The notes under the pieces were generated by a model, which saw nothing but the letters and a program-made list of their open reading frames with translations, was not told the origin of the DNA and made no database searches. Position numbers and translations under genes: made by a program. Below are positions 51,899 through 60,601 of a stretch of 64,000 nt of DNA, piece by piece (within the stretch, counting starts at the first letter, position 1; each line of letters opens with the position of its first letter). This DNA is from Paracoccaceae bacterium (GTDB lineage: Bacteria; Pseudomonadota; Alphaproteobacteria; Rhodobacterales; Rhodobacteraceae), in the NCBI GenBank assembly GCA_027489355.1, contig JAIXZY010000078.1, forward strand, positions 1 through 64,000. The letters run 5' to 3'.

Positions 51899-52899
51899 GC
51901 CGCCGCCTCAAGCCGCAGGGTGCGCTGGGTGACGCGGGCGATGATCCCGGCCAGCGTCTCGCCCCGCGCACGGGCGGCGAAGGACAGGGCCATCCGGTGG
52001 ACCAGCACCGACTGCGCCAGCGCCGCCACATCGGCGACCGAAGGGGCCAGCCGCCCGTCCAACAGCGCCTTGGCGCGGACCATCAGCATCAGCGCCTGCG
52101 CCGCGCGGGGACCGGGACCCCAGGACAGGCTGTCGGCAAGATCGCGCCCCTCGGCCTCGCCCGGACGGCAGGCGCGGACGAGGTCCAGGATCGCCTCGAC
52201 GACCTGGTCGCCCACCGGCATCCGCCGGATGACCGATTGCGCGCCGATCAGCCCCTCGGCGGTGAAGACCTGGTGCGACTCGGCCTCTTCCGCGCCGGTG
52301 GTGGCGATGAGGATGTCGCGCTCGGTCTGGCGGGTGGGGTATTCGACATCGACCTGCACAAGGAAGCGGTCAAGCTGGGCTTCCGGCAGCGGGTAGGTGC
52401 CTTCCTGTTCGATCGGGTTCTGCGTGGCAAGGACGTGGAAGGGCTTCCCCAGCGCCCGGTGCTGACCGCCGATGGTCACCACCTTCTCCTGCATGGCCTG
52501 CAGCAGCGCGGATTGCGTGCGCGGCGAGGCGCGGTTGATCTCGTCCGCCATCAGAAGCTGGCAGAAGATCGGGCCTTCCACGAAACGGAACGCCCGGCCG
52601 CCGTCCGTCGCCGTCTCCAGCACCTCGGACCCCAGGCTGTCCGCGGGCATCAGGTCGGGGGTGAACTGGACGCGGTTGGCCTTCAGTCCCATGACGGTGC
52701 CAAGCGTGTCCACCAGACGCGTCTTGCCCAGCCCGGGCAGGCCCACCAGCAGCGCATGGCCGCCGCAGAGCATCGAGGCAAGAACCAGCTCCACCACCTT
52801 CTCCTGCCCGATGAAGCGGCGGTTGATCGAGGCCTTCGCCGGGCTGAGGGTCGCGCCCAGCGCCTCGATTTCCGCGACCAGCGCCTTGGTGTCGGCCAT
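51895..52899 (-). CDS. MoxR family AAA+ ATPase
   Basis: 334 residues. Walker A GLPGLGKTRLVDTL, Walker B LLMADEINRASPRTQSALLQAMQE, sensor 1 VLATQNPIEQEGTYPLPEAQLDRF. It is the first gene of moxR-DUF58-BatA/DUF4159-VWA (minus strand), four genes that overlap or abut. MoxR ATPases act as chaperones for maturing large protein complexes, here with membrane VWA partners. A paired-hairpin element lies upstream, in the 243-base gap to the divergent gene. Confidence 0.95.
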   Translation of the reverse strand: MADTKALVAEIEALGATLSPAKASINRRFIGQEKVVELVLASMLCGGHALLVGLPGLGKTRLVDTLGTVMGLKANRVQFTPDLMPADSLGSEVLETATDGGRAFRFVEGPIFCQLLMADEINRASPRTQSALLQAMQEKVVTIGGQHRALGKPFHVLATQNPIEQEGTYPLPEAQLDRFLVQVDVEYPTRQTERDILIATTGAEEAESHQVFTAEGLIGAQSVIRRMPVGDQVVEAILDLVRACRPGEAEGRDLADSLSWGPGPRAAQALMLMVRAKALLDGRLAPSVADVAALAQSVLVHRMALSFAARARGETLAGIIARVTQRTLRLEAAA

Positions 52900-53018
52900 G
52901 CCTTATGCTCCCTTCAGGGTCGGTTCCCGCCAGTAAAGCGAACTATCCCGGCAGGCACAAATGGCAAAAGGCGACTTGACACAAATGATCGTGAGAGACG
53001 CGTCATGACCTCGCGCCC

Positions 53019-53065
53019 CAAAATCCTTGAGCAAGGATTTTGACGAACTTCTTGCTTAAGAAATT
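53019..53065. repeat. Paired-hairpin element 4
   Basis: Hairpin A, 53019-53042, CAAAATCCTT - GAGC - AAGGATTTTG, ten perfect pairs. Hairpin B, 53046-53065, AACTTCTT - GCTT - AAGAAATT, one mismatch. GAGC and GCUU pair over all four bases as RNA (one G-U). It lies between the divergent moxR and DUF1285 genes, so it is not a simple terminator of either. The rest of the 243-base gap has no clear signal. Confidence 0.85.
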
Positions 53066-53142
53066 TGGCCCCACGCCCCGGCCGGAACTCCCCACCTCCG
53101 ACCCCGTTGCACAATGACCCATCCCCGCTATGGTGCGCGCCC

Positions 53143-53724
53143 ATGCAGACCCCGCCGAAACCCAGTGCCGACACGCTTGCCGCCGCCGCCAAGGCCGCCG
53201 GCCAGAAGGGTCCGCCGCCCGTGCATCTGTGGAACCCGCCCTTCTGCGGCGACATCGACATGCGCATCGCGCGGGACGGGACCTGGTTCTACCTTGGCAC
53301 CCCCATCGGACGGGCGCCGCTGGTCAAGCTCTTCTCCTCGATCCTGAAGCGAGAGGGTGACGCCTATTTCCTTGTCACCCCGGTCGAGAAGGTCGGCATC
53401 ACCGTCGACGACGCGCCGCTGCTGGCGACCGACTTCGAGGTGACAGGGCAAGGGCGCGACCAGGTGCTGACCTTCACCACAAGGACCGAGGACGTGGCGG
53501 TGCTTGGCCCCGACCATCCGCTCCGCGTGGAGCGCGACGCCGAGACCGGCGAACCCGGCCCCTACATCCTGATCCGCAGCAATCTCTGGGCGCTGATCGA
53601 CCGGAAATCCTTCTACCGGTTGATCGATCTGGGTTGCCATGAACCGCACGAGGGGAATATGTGGTTCGGACTATGGTCCTCGGGGCAGTTCTTCCCGGTC
53701 ATCCCTTCGTCGGAATTGCCCTGA
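53143..53724 (+). CDS. DUF1285 family protein
   Basis: 193 residues from ATG 53143; the longer frame from 53065 begins right at the hairpin element and lacks conservation. Landmarks: PPVHLWNPPFCGDIDMRIARDGTWFYLGTPIGR (key: NPPFCGDIDM, GTWFYLGTPI), LVKLFSSILKREGD and SNLWALIDRKSFYRLID. The family is of unknown function. It is followed after six bases by the isomerase gene. Confidence 0.92.
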   Translation: MQTPPKPSADTLAAAAKAAGQKGPPPVHLWNPPFCGDIDMRIARDGTWFYLGTPIGRAPLVKLFSSILKREGDAYFLVTPVEKVGITVDDAPLLATDFEVTGQGRDQVLTFTTRTEDVAVLGPDHPLRVERDAETGEPGPYILIRSNLWALIDRKSFYRLIDLGCHEPHEGNMWFGLWSSGQFFPVIPSSELP

Positions 53725-53730
53725 ACAGAC

Positions 53731-54507
53731 ATGCCGCGCTTTGCCGCCAACCTGACCTATCTCTTCACCGAGGTCCCGACGCTTGACCGCCCCGACTGGG
53801 CCGCCCGCTGCGGTTTCGACGGGGTCGAGGTGCTGTTTCCCTACGACCAGCCGATGGCCGAGTGGGAACGCGCGCTGAACGGGATGCCGCTGGCGCTGAT
53901 CAACACGCCGCCCGGCGACTGGGCCTCGGGCGACCGGGGCTTTGCCGCAGTGCCGGGGATGGAGCTGCGGTTCCGCGACAGTTTCCTGCGCGCGGCGGAC
54001 TATGCCACGCGGCTGAAGGCCGAGCGGCTGCATGTCATGGCGGGCGTGGCCAAGGGGCCGCAGGCGGAACAGACCTATGTCGAGAACCTGGCCTGGGCCT
54101 TGGCCGAGGCGCCGGACCTGACCCTCACGATCGAGCCGCTGAACCCCGACGACATGCCGGGATACTTCCTGAACGATTTCGACGACGCCGCCCGCATCCT
54201 GGACGACATCGCCAACCCGCGGATCGGCATCCAGTTCGACCTCTGGCACGCAGCGCGCCTGCATGGCGATGCGGGCGCCGTGTGGGAGGCGCACCGCAGT
54301 CGCATCAACCACGTCCAGATCGCGGGCTTCCCGGCCCGCAACGAACCGGGTGGCGGCGGTTTTTCCCTGCCCGACCTCTGCGACGCCATCGACACCCGCG
54401 GGCCGCGCGTCTGGGTCTCGGGCGAATACCGCCCGGCGAAGGGAACCGCGCAGGGCCTGGGCTGGCTTGCGGCGCTGAAATCGCGGGGCGCGCTGATCGG
54501 GGGGTAA
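53731..54507 (+). CDS. hyi: Hydroxypyruvate isomerase-like TIM-barrel protein
   Basis: 258 residues, full length for the family. Landmarks: RFAANLTYLFTEVP, GFDGVEVLFPYD, LTIEPLNPDDMPGYFL and QFDLWHAARLHGD, with metal-binding Glu and Asp/His in these motifs. The family interconverts hydroxypyruvate and tartronate semialdehyde (or related otn substrates). Both connect to glyoxylate, made by the GlcDEF enzyme coded in this window, but the genes are 9 kb apart. Confidence 0.88.
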   Translation: MPRFAANLTYLFTEVPTLDRPDWAARCGFDGVEVLFPYDQPMAEWERALNGMPLALINTPPGDWASGDRGFAAVPGMELRFRDSFLRAADYATRLKAERLHVMAGVAKGPQAEQTYVENLAWALAEAPDLTLTIEPLNPDDMPGYFLNDFDDAARILDDIANPRIGIQFDLWHAARLHGDAGAVWEAHRSRINHVQIAGFPARNEPGGGGFSLPDLCDAIDTRGPRVWVSGEYRPAKGTAQGLGWLAALKSRGALIGG

Positions 54508-54519
54508 GGAGCGGAGGTC

Positions 54520-55086
54520 CTATTGGTCGGGAAGGCTGTACAGAAACCAGATCATAAGGGCCGCGTGGACAAAGAGTAGCACCCAGATAAGCGCCACCCC
54601 GCTTTTCCTGAGGGCGTGAGACTCCCTTTCGTTCTTGCTGATCAAGAGAGGCCATTTCTCGACGGTCCGCCCCCAAAGCAGTGCCGCGAATGTCAGGCCG
54701 AACAGCATGCCATTGCTATAATCTACCAGCATCAGAGACCAGTTCCATGCGCTGGAGCCTCCAAAACCGAGGAAAAAGACGAGGCTCAGCAGTGCAAAAC
54801 TCAGTACTGACAGCGCGACGGTCGGCAGCAATCCGAAGCTTCCCCGGGCCAGTGCGCGACGCACAAGCGCACTTCCCGCAGTGAGGAACAACAAGACCCA
54901 AAGGGGCGCAGCGTAGAGTTCCACGATTGCGATCAGGCTGAAACCCTCGGTCGGTCCGGCAAGGCCGATCAACAAACTCAGGGCGGTTCCGACGGCCAGG
55001 CTGACAGCGCAGGCCACAGAGACGATAACCAAGACCTGCCGCCTGCCGATTTGCCGACCTACCGTGGCGTCGGTTCGAATGAGCAT
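54520..55086 (-). CDS. Unknown multi-spanning membrane protein, lower GC
   Basis: 188 residues if started at the ATG complementary to 55084-55086 (GGGGA five bases upstream); ATGs at 55098 and 55131 are alternatives. Four to five membrane segments, e.g. VLVIVSVACAVSLAVGTALS, LYAAPLWVLLFLTAGSAL, VALSVLSFALLSLVFFLGFG and GVALIWVLLFVHAALMIWFL. I do not recognise the family. GC is visibly lower than in its neighbours and no operon partner is present, so it may have been acquired. Confidence 0.7.
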   Translation of the reverse strand: MLIRTDATVGRQIGRRQVLVIVSVACAVSLAVGTALSLLIGLAGPTEGFSLIAIVELYAAPLWVLLFLTAGSALVRRALARGSFGLLPTVALSVLSFALLSLVFFLGFGGSSAWNWSLMLVDYSNGMLFGLTFAALLWGRTVEKWPLLISKNERESHALRKSGVALIWVLLFVHAALMIWFLYSLPDQ

Positions 55087-55237
55087 GGTGGTCCCCATTG
55101 CACGCACCGGATGGCCGAAAGGGTAGAGCATCGCGGCCAGAGACCTGTTGATCTGGATCAGGTCGCACCTTTTGCCCCCCTTGTGCGCCGCCCCCCTCGC
55201 CCGCTAAAAGGCCTTGCGCAACACGAGGACGCCGCAG

Positions 55238-55423
55238 ATGCCGACCGAAGCCCCCGAGACCCAGATCGTCACCACCTGGAAAGTGGCCTGCGACGGCGGC
55301 GAGGGTGCGCTGGGTCACCCCCGCGTCTGGCTGACGATCCCGCAGGACATCGGCTGGGTCGAATGCGGCTACTGCGACAAGCGCTACGTCATCGACCGCG
55401 ACCACGCCCACGACGATCACTAA
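55238..55423 (+). CDS. Small zinc-finger protein (zf-CHCC type)
   Basis: 61 residues from ATG 55238. Four likely zinc ligands: C18, H27, C43 and C46 ([24 protein letters not shown]), as in the zf-CHCC domain of the mitochondrial complex I subunit NDUFS6 and its alphaproteobacterial homologues. The HAHDDH tail is family-typical. It is likely to take part in complex I assembly or stability. It converges with the GNAT gene, 3 bases away. Confidence 0.9.
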   Translation: MPTEAPETQIVTTWKVACDGGEGALGHPRVWLTIPQDIGWVECGYCDKRYVIDRDHAHDDH

Positions 55424-55426
55424 GGG

Positions 55427-55876
55427 CTATTCCGCCGCAAAGCGCGGCTCCTGGTCCAGCCCAAGCGCGCGCCAGGACAGGGCCGAGCCATCGGTCTCGG
55501 GCCGTGTGCTGACCGTCACGCCCTCGCATCCCGCGGCCTCCGCCTCGGCCCGCGCGGCGGCCAGAAGCGCGCGCCCGATCCCGTGTCCGCGATCCGGGAC
55601 CTGGACGTAAAGCTGCTCGACCACCCCCCAGGCCGCGCCCGCGACCATGTTGCGCCCCACCAGCATCAGCGCGAAGCCGACCGGATGACGCTGCGGGCTG
55701 TCGGTGCGATGCGCGACCAGAAGGCGTGCGGCCGGACCATCCAGCGCGATCCGGGCCAGAACGGGCGGCGTGATGCGGGCCGCGGCGCCGGTCTGCGCGG
55801 CCAGCGCGATCAGCATCCGATGCACCTCGGGCAGGTCATCGGGCGTGGCGCGGCGGGTGGTGACGGGAATGGACAT
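55427..55876 (-). CDS. GNAT family N-acetyltransferase
   Basis: 149 residues. Acetyl-CoA loop QVPDRGHGIGRALLAAARAEA, preceded by the GNAT strand VVEQLYVQV; N-terminal RRATPDDLPEVHRML. Substrate unknown. The 298-base gap upstream to polA holds nothing I can identify as a gene; an open frame through it has no protein-like features. Confidence 0.92.
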   Translation of the reverse strand: MSIPVTTRRATPDDLPEVHRMLIALAAQTGAAARITPPVLARIALDGPAARLLVAHRTDSPQRHPVGFALMLVGRNMVAGAAWGVVEQLYVQVPDRGHGIGRALLAAARAEAEAAGCEGVTVSTRPETDGSALSWRALGLDQEPRFAAE

Positions 55877-56174
55877 CTTCGGTTTCCTTCGCTGGGGGGC
55901 CCGGCGAGGGGGAACCTTAAAGTGACCTTCGGCCTGACCCTCGCGGGGCGGCTATCAGGGGGTTGCTTCGGTGGTGAAACGCTGCCCGGCCGCCTATGTG
56001 GCGTCGGTCCAATAAAACGACTGGCATGTCATCTGGCACAGCATGGGCAAACCATGCGCCGGGCCGCGCCGCCCGTCAAGCCCCCGTCCGTCCCCCAGAC
56101 GCGCAGCGGGACCAAACCGGGTGGCCCCCCGACGCCCTTTCTGCCAATCTCTCCCCTCGACTCGGGAGACCTAC

Positions 56175-59009
56175 ATGACCTTCGGCAAAGGCCACCACCT
56201 GCACCTCATCGACGGCTCGGCCTACATCTTCCGCGCCTACCACGCGCTGCCGCCGCTGACGCGCAAGTCGGACGGCCTGCCCGTGGGCGCCGTCGCGGGC
56301 TTCTGCAACATCCTGTGGAACGAGCTGTCCCGTGCCACCTCGAACGGCAAGGCGGCCACGCACCTCGCCGTCGTCTTCGACCATTCCTCCACGACCTTCC
56401 GCAACGCGCTTTACGCCGACTACAAGGCCAACCGCCCCGAACCGCCCGAGGACCTGCGCCCGCAGTTCCCGCTGACCCGCGAAGCCACCCGCGCCTTCAA
56501 CGTCGCCTGCCTCGAGACCGAGGGATATGAGGCCGACGACATCATCGCCGCCCTCTCCTGCCGCGCCGTCGAGGCGGGGGGAAGCTGCACGATCATCTCC
56601 TCGGACAAGGACCTGATGCAGCTGATCCGGCCGGGCGTCGACATGTTCGACCCGATGAAGTCCCGCGCCATCGGCCCCGACGAGGTGATGGAGAAGTTCG
56701 GCGTCGGCCCCGACCGGGTGATCGACGTGCAGTCCCTCGCCGGCGACTCGGTCGACAACGTCCCCGGCGCGCCCGGGATCGGGCTGAAGACGGCGGCCCT
56801 TCTGATCAACGAATACGGCGACCTCGACTCGCTTCTGGCCCGCGCGCATGAAATCAAGCAGCCCAAGCGCCGCGAGGCGCTGATCGAGAACGCGGACCGC
56901 ATCCGCATCTCGCGCCAGCTGGTCACGCTTGACTGCGACACGCCGCTGGACGTGACGCTGGACGACCTGGAAATCCGCCTGCCGGACGCTGACAAGGTGA
57001 TGGACTTCCTGAGCAAAATGGAATTCCGCACGCTGACGAAACGCGTGGCCGAGAAACTGGGCATCACCGCCCCCTCCATGTCCGAGACGTCCCAGCTGAC
57101 CATCATCCCCCGCCAGGTCGAGGCCGCCCCGATCGAGGAGGAACAGCCTCCCTTCGACACCAGTGCCTACGAATGCATCCGCGACCTGCCCACGCTGACC
57201 CGCTGGACCCAGCGCATCCGCGAGGTGGGCCACGTCGCCATCGACACCGAGACCACCAGCCTTGATGAGATGCGCGCCGAGCTGGTGGGCATCTCGCTGG
57301 CCGTCGATCCCGGCAAGGCGGCCTATATCCCGCTGTCGCACACCACCGGCGGCGGCGACCTGTTCGGCGCCACCGCGCTTGCCCCAGACCAGCTGACCCT
57401 GTCCGAGACGCTGACCGCGCTGCGTCCGGTCCTGACCGATCCTTCGATCCTTAAGATCGGCCAGAACATGAAATACGACTGGAAGATCTTCGCCCGTCTG
57501 GGCATCCGCATCGCGCCCATCGACGACACGATGCTCATGTCCTACGCGATGCATGCGGGCCTCCATAACCACGGCATGGACGAGCTTTCCGACCGCCACC
57601 TCGGCCACACGCCGATCCCGATCAAGTCCCTCCTCGGCTCGGGCAAGGCGCAGGTCACCTTCGACAAGGTCGCCATCCCCGACGCCACCTGCTACGCGGC
57701 CGAGGACGCCGACGTCACCCTCCGCCTCTGGCGCAAGTTCAAGCCGCAGCTTCACCGCGCCAGGGTGACGACGGTCTACGAAACCCTGGAACGCCCGCTC
57801 GTCCCGGTTCTCGCCGACATGGAGATGGCCGGCATCCAGGTCGACCGCGACACGCTGAACCGCATGTCGAACGCCTTCGCGCAGAAGATGGTCCAACTGG
57901 AAGAGGAAATCCAGGCGATCGCCGGCGAGAAGTTCAACGTCGGCTCGCCGAAGCAGCTGGGCGAGATCCTTTTCGACCGGCTCGGCCTGCCCGGCGGGCA
58001 GAAGGGCAAGACCGGGGCCTATGGCACCGGGGCCGACATCCTGGAGGACATCACCACGCTGGAGGACCACCCGACCGGCGCGCAACTGGCCGCCCGCATC
58101 CTCGACTGGCGGCAGATCTCAAAGCTGAAATCCACCTACACCGACGCGCTGCAACTGGCGATCAACCCCGACACGGGCCGCGTCCACACGAGTTACTCCA
58201 TCGCCGGGGCGAACACCGGCCGCCTCGCCTCGACCGACCCGAACCTCCAGAACATCCCCGTCCGCACCGAGGAAGGCCGCCGCATCCGCGAGGCCTTCGT
58301 GGCCCCGCCGGGCCGCATCCTCGTCAGCCTCGACTACTCCCAGATCGAACTCCGCATCCTCGCCCACATCGCCGACATCCCCGAGCTTCGCCGCGCCTTC
58401 GAGGAAGGCATCGACATCCACGCCCTCACCGCGTCCGAGATGTTCAACGTCCCCCTCGACCAGATGACCAGCGACATCCGCCGCAAGGCCAAGGCGATCA
58501 ACTTCGGGGTCATCTACGGCATCTCGGGCTTCGGTCTCGCCCGCAACCTGCGCATCCCCCGCGCCGAGGCCCAAGGCTTCATCGACCGCTACTTCGAACG
58601 TTTCCCCGGTATCCGCGGCTACATGAACGACACAGTGAAATTCGCGCAATCGAACGGCTACGTGCAGACCCTCTTCGGACGCAAGATCAACACGCCCGAG
58701 ATCAACGCCAAGGGCCCCGGCGCCGGCTTCGCCAAGCGCGCCGCGATCAACGCGCCGATCCAGGGCACCGCCGCCGACGTGATCCGCCGCGCGATGATCC
58801 GGATGCCCGCCGCCATCGCCGGACTGGACGCGAAGATGCTCCTCCAGGTCCACGACGAACTGCTGTTCGAGGTCTCCGAGGCCGACGCCGACCGCCTGAT
58901 CCCCATCGCCAAGGAGGTGATGGAAGGCTCCTCCCACCCCGCCGCCAGCCTGAACGTCCACCTCGCCGTGGAAGCCGGAAAGGGCCGCAACTGGGCCGAG
59001 GCGCATTGA
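56175..59009 (+). CDS. polA: DNA polymerase I
   Basis: 944 residues from ATG 56175; an upstream ATG at 56043 adds 44 unconserved Pro/Arg-rich residues. Domains in order: 5'-3' exonuclease (1-300: IDGSAYIFRAYHALPPLT, TEGYEADDIIAAL), 3'-5' exonuclease with intact DTETTSLD and KYDWKIFARL (about 345-540), polymerase (600-944) with motif A SLDYSQIELRILAH, motif B RRKAKAINFGVIYG and motif C VHDELLFEV. It fills gaps in repair and removes RNA primers. It ends in a TTGA overlap with the next gene. Confidence 0.97.
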   Translation: MTFGKGHHLHLIDGSAYIFRAYHALPPLTRKSDGLPVGAVAGFCNILWNELSRATSNGKAATHLAVVFDHSSTTFRNALYADYKANRPEPPEDLRPQFPLTREATRAFNVACLETEGYEADDIIAALSCRAVEAGGSCTIISSDKDLMQLIRPGVDMFDPMKSRAIGPDEVMEKFGVGPDRVIDVQSLAGDSVDNVPGAPGIGLKTAALLINEYGDLDSLLARAHEIKQPKRREALIENADRIRISRQLVTLDCDTPLDVTLDDLEIRLPDADKVMDFLSKMEFRTLTKRVAEKLGITAPSMSETSQLTIIPRQVEAAPIEEEQPPFDTSAYECIRDLPTLTRWTQRIREVGHVAIDTETTSLDEMRAELVGISLAVDPGKAAYIPLSHTTGGGDLFGATALAPDQLTLSETLTALRPVLTDPSILKIGQNMKYDWKIFARLGIRIAPIDDTMLMSYAMHAGLHNHGMDELSDRHLGHTPIPIKSLLGSGKAQVTFDKVAIPDATCYAAEDADVTLRLWRKFKPQLHRARVTTVYETLERPLVPVLADMEMAGIQVDRDTLNRMSNAFAQKMVQLEEEIQAIAGEKFNVGSPKQLGEILFDRLGLPGGQKGKTGAYGTGADILEDITTLEDHPTGAQLAARILDWRQISKLKSTYTDALQLAINPDTGRVHTSYSIAGANTGRLASTDPNLQNIPVRTEEGRRIREAFVAPPGRILVSLDYSQIELRILAHIADIPELRRAFEEGIDIHALTASEMFNVPLDQMTSDIRRKAKAINFGVIYGISGFGLARNLRIPRAEAQGFIDRYFERFPGIRGYMNDTVKFAQSNGYVQTLFGRKINTPEINAKGPGAGFAKRAAINAPIQGTAADVIRRAMIRMPAAIAGLDAKMLLQVHDELLFEVSEADADRLIPIAKEVMEGSSHPAASLNVHLAVEAGKGRNWAEAH

Positions 59010-59566
59010 GCGAGCCGCTGCCCTTCGCCACCCCGCAGGACTGGCGCGCCTGGCTGGAGGCGCACCACGCGACCGAAGCCGAAGCCATCCTCAAGCTCTA
59101 CAAGAAGGGCAGCGGTATCCCCTCGATCACCTGGGAGGACGCGGTGATCGAGGCCCTCGCCTTCGGCTGGATCGACGGCATCCGGCGCAGTGGCGGGCCG
59201 GACCACTGGCTGCTGCGCGTGACCCCACGCCGGCCCCGCTCCATCTGGAGCCGGAAGAACCGTGGCCATGTCGAACGCCTGATCGCCGAGGGCCGGATGA
59301 CGCCCGCTGGCCTCGCCCAGGTCGAGGCTGCGAAAGCCGACGGCCGCTGGGACGCGGCCTATGCGGGCGGCAATGACGCCCAGGTCCCGCAAGACTTCCT
59401 CGATGCCCTGACCCCGGCTGCCGCCGCCACCTACCGGACCCTGAACGCCCGGAACCGCTTCGCCCTCATCTACCGGCTCACCACAGCCAAACGCCCTGAA
59501 ACCCGCGCAAGACGCATCGCCGATTTCGTCGCCATGCTCGAGCGCGGCGAAAGGCTGTATTCCTGA
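59006..59566 (+). CDS. YdeI/OmdA family protein
   Basis: 186 residues starting with TTG in the polA stop (TTGA), the only start that fits the family's N-terminus. Landmarks: LKLYKKGSGIPSITWEDAVIEALAFGWIDG and RSIWSRKNRGHVERLIAEGRM (key: WEDAVIEAL, FGWIDG, WSxxN). The family (YdeI/OmpD-associated) has no well-defined biochemistry. Coupled to polA translation by overlap. Confidence 0.9.
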   Translation: MSEPLPFATPQDWRAWLEAHHATEAEAILKLYKKGSGIPSITWEDAVIEALAFGWIDGIRRSGGPDHWLLRVTPRRPRSIWSRKNRGHVERLIAEGRMTPAGLAQVEAAKADGRWDAAYAGGNDAQVPQDFLDALTPAAAATYRTLNARNRFALIYRLTTAKRPETRARRIADFVAMLERGERLYS

Positions 59567-59567
59567 T

Positions 59568-59617
59568 CCTTTCTCTTCGCAAAGTATCCCGGGAAGCTCG
59601 AGGGGCAGCGCCCCTCG
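59568..59617 (+). repeat. Dispersed intergenic repeat, copy 6, with hairpin tail
   Basis: CCTTTCTCTTCGCAAAGTATCC is a diverged copy of the element; the tail ends in a 19-base perfect hairpin (CGAGGGGC - AGC - GCCCCTCG, 59599-59617). It lies between converging genes right after the YdeI stop, so the hairpin may act as a terminator. The downstream stretch is purine rich (GGGGAGGAGGAGGAGGAG). Confidence 0.7.
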
Positions 59618-59702
59618 TCAGGGGAGGAGGAGGAGGAGAAGGCCGACGACGAGACGAAGGACTTGCGGCGACCAGCCACTCGTTTCGAAACCCGAACGGT
59701 TA

Positions 59703-60158
59703 TCAGCGGTCGATCCGGCACTGGTAGCAGTTGTTCCGCGCCGACCGGACGTGCAGATAGGCCACCCGTGGGTCCCCGAACAGCTCTGCCGCCCGCGCCG
59801 GGATCGCGCCGGTCGCCACCACCCCGCCCGTGCCATAGACGATCCGGTCGTCCGCCCCGTATCCCCGGACGATGTAGTCGGTCGACGCCAGCATTTCCGG
59901 CACTGCCTCCCCTCCCCCCGCCTCGCAGGGGTCGGCACACAGGAAGATCGGCCCCACCTCGGCATAGGGCTGCGGCGCCGGGAAGGGCCGGTGCGCCAGG
60001 ACCAGCATTTCCGCGCCGTCCGGGATCATCTTCAGGCAATGCCGACACGGATTGCCGCCCCCGTCCGAGACCTTCCGCTCCGGCACCTGCCCGTTGGCAT
60101 CCCGGCCCCCGGCCTGATAGGCCCGGACCACATCGGTCGGTATCGGTCCAAATCGCAT
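59703..60158 (-). CDS. DUF1203 family protein
   Basis: 151 residues from the ATG complementary to 60156-60158, preceded by GGAGG. Landmarks: RFGPIPTDVVRAYQAGG, PCRHCLKMIPDGAEMLVLAHRPF, PYAEVGPIFLCADPC and NNCYQCRIDR at the end. The two paired cysteines may bind metal. The family has no assigned function. It is the last of three minus-strand genes behind the glycosyltransferase. Confidence 0.9.
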   Translation of the reverse strand: MRFGPIPTDVVRAYQAGGRDANGQVPERKVSDGGGNPCRHCLKMIPDGAEMLVLAHRPFPAPQPYAEVGPIFLCADPCEAGGGEAVPEMLASTDYIVRGYGADDRIVYGTGGVVATGAIPARAAELFGDPRVAYLHVRSARNNCYQCRIDR

Positions 60159-60225
60159 CGCATCCTCCGTCGTTTCCCGGAAGATGGCCCGCGCGGCGGC
60201 GCGAAACGACCCGATCCTTGCGGGT

Positions 60226-60597
60226 TCAGCCGCGCTCGAGCATCCGACCCAGCCCACGGCCACCCAGGATGTGCAGATGATAGTGCGGCACCTCCTGCAT
60301 CCCGTGCGTGCCCGCATTGGTGATCGCGCGGAACCCCTCCGCCCCGGTCAGCCCCAGGATCGCGCAGACCTTGGCCACGGTGCGGTGGAAATCGACGATC
60401 TCGGCCTCGGACGCCTCGGCCGCGAAATGGTCGAGGCTGACATAGGCGCCCTTCGGGATCGCCAGCACATGCACGGGGGCCTGGGGGTGGATGTCGTGGA
60501 ACACCAGCGTATGCGGCGTCTCCATCACCGTCTTGTTCGGGATCTCGCCGCGCAGGATACGGGCGAAGATGTTGGTGGGGTCGTAGCTCCAGCTCAT
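60226..60597 (-). CDS. HIT family nucleotide hydrolase/transferase
   Basis: 123 residues from the ATG complementary to 60595-60597. It has IFARILRGEIPNKTVMET, FHDIHPQAPVHVLAIPK and the histidine triad VPHYHLHILGGRGLG. Members of the Hint branch hydrolyse AMP-linked substrates. It begins four bases after the glycosyltransferase stop, indicating cotranscription. Confidence 0.96.
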   Translation of the reverse strand: MSWSYDPTNIFARILRGEIPNKTVMETPHTLVFHDIHPQAPVHVLAIPKGAYVSLDHFAAEASEAEIVDFHRTVAKVCAILGLTGAEGFRAITNAGTHGMQEVPHYHLHILGGRGLGRMLERG

Positions 60598-60601
60598 GTC
60601 G

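Noticed and set aside
48242-52396. Very long plus-strand open frame (1384 codons), and others such as 45687-48293
   Set aside because: They are antisense to well-supported genes and Arg/Gln/Gly/His-rich without domains: typical empty frames in high-GC DNA.
55877-56174. Open frame upstream of polA
   Set aside because: Pro/Arg-rich with no ribosome site or motif; the conserved PolA start is at 56175.
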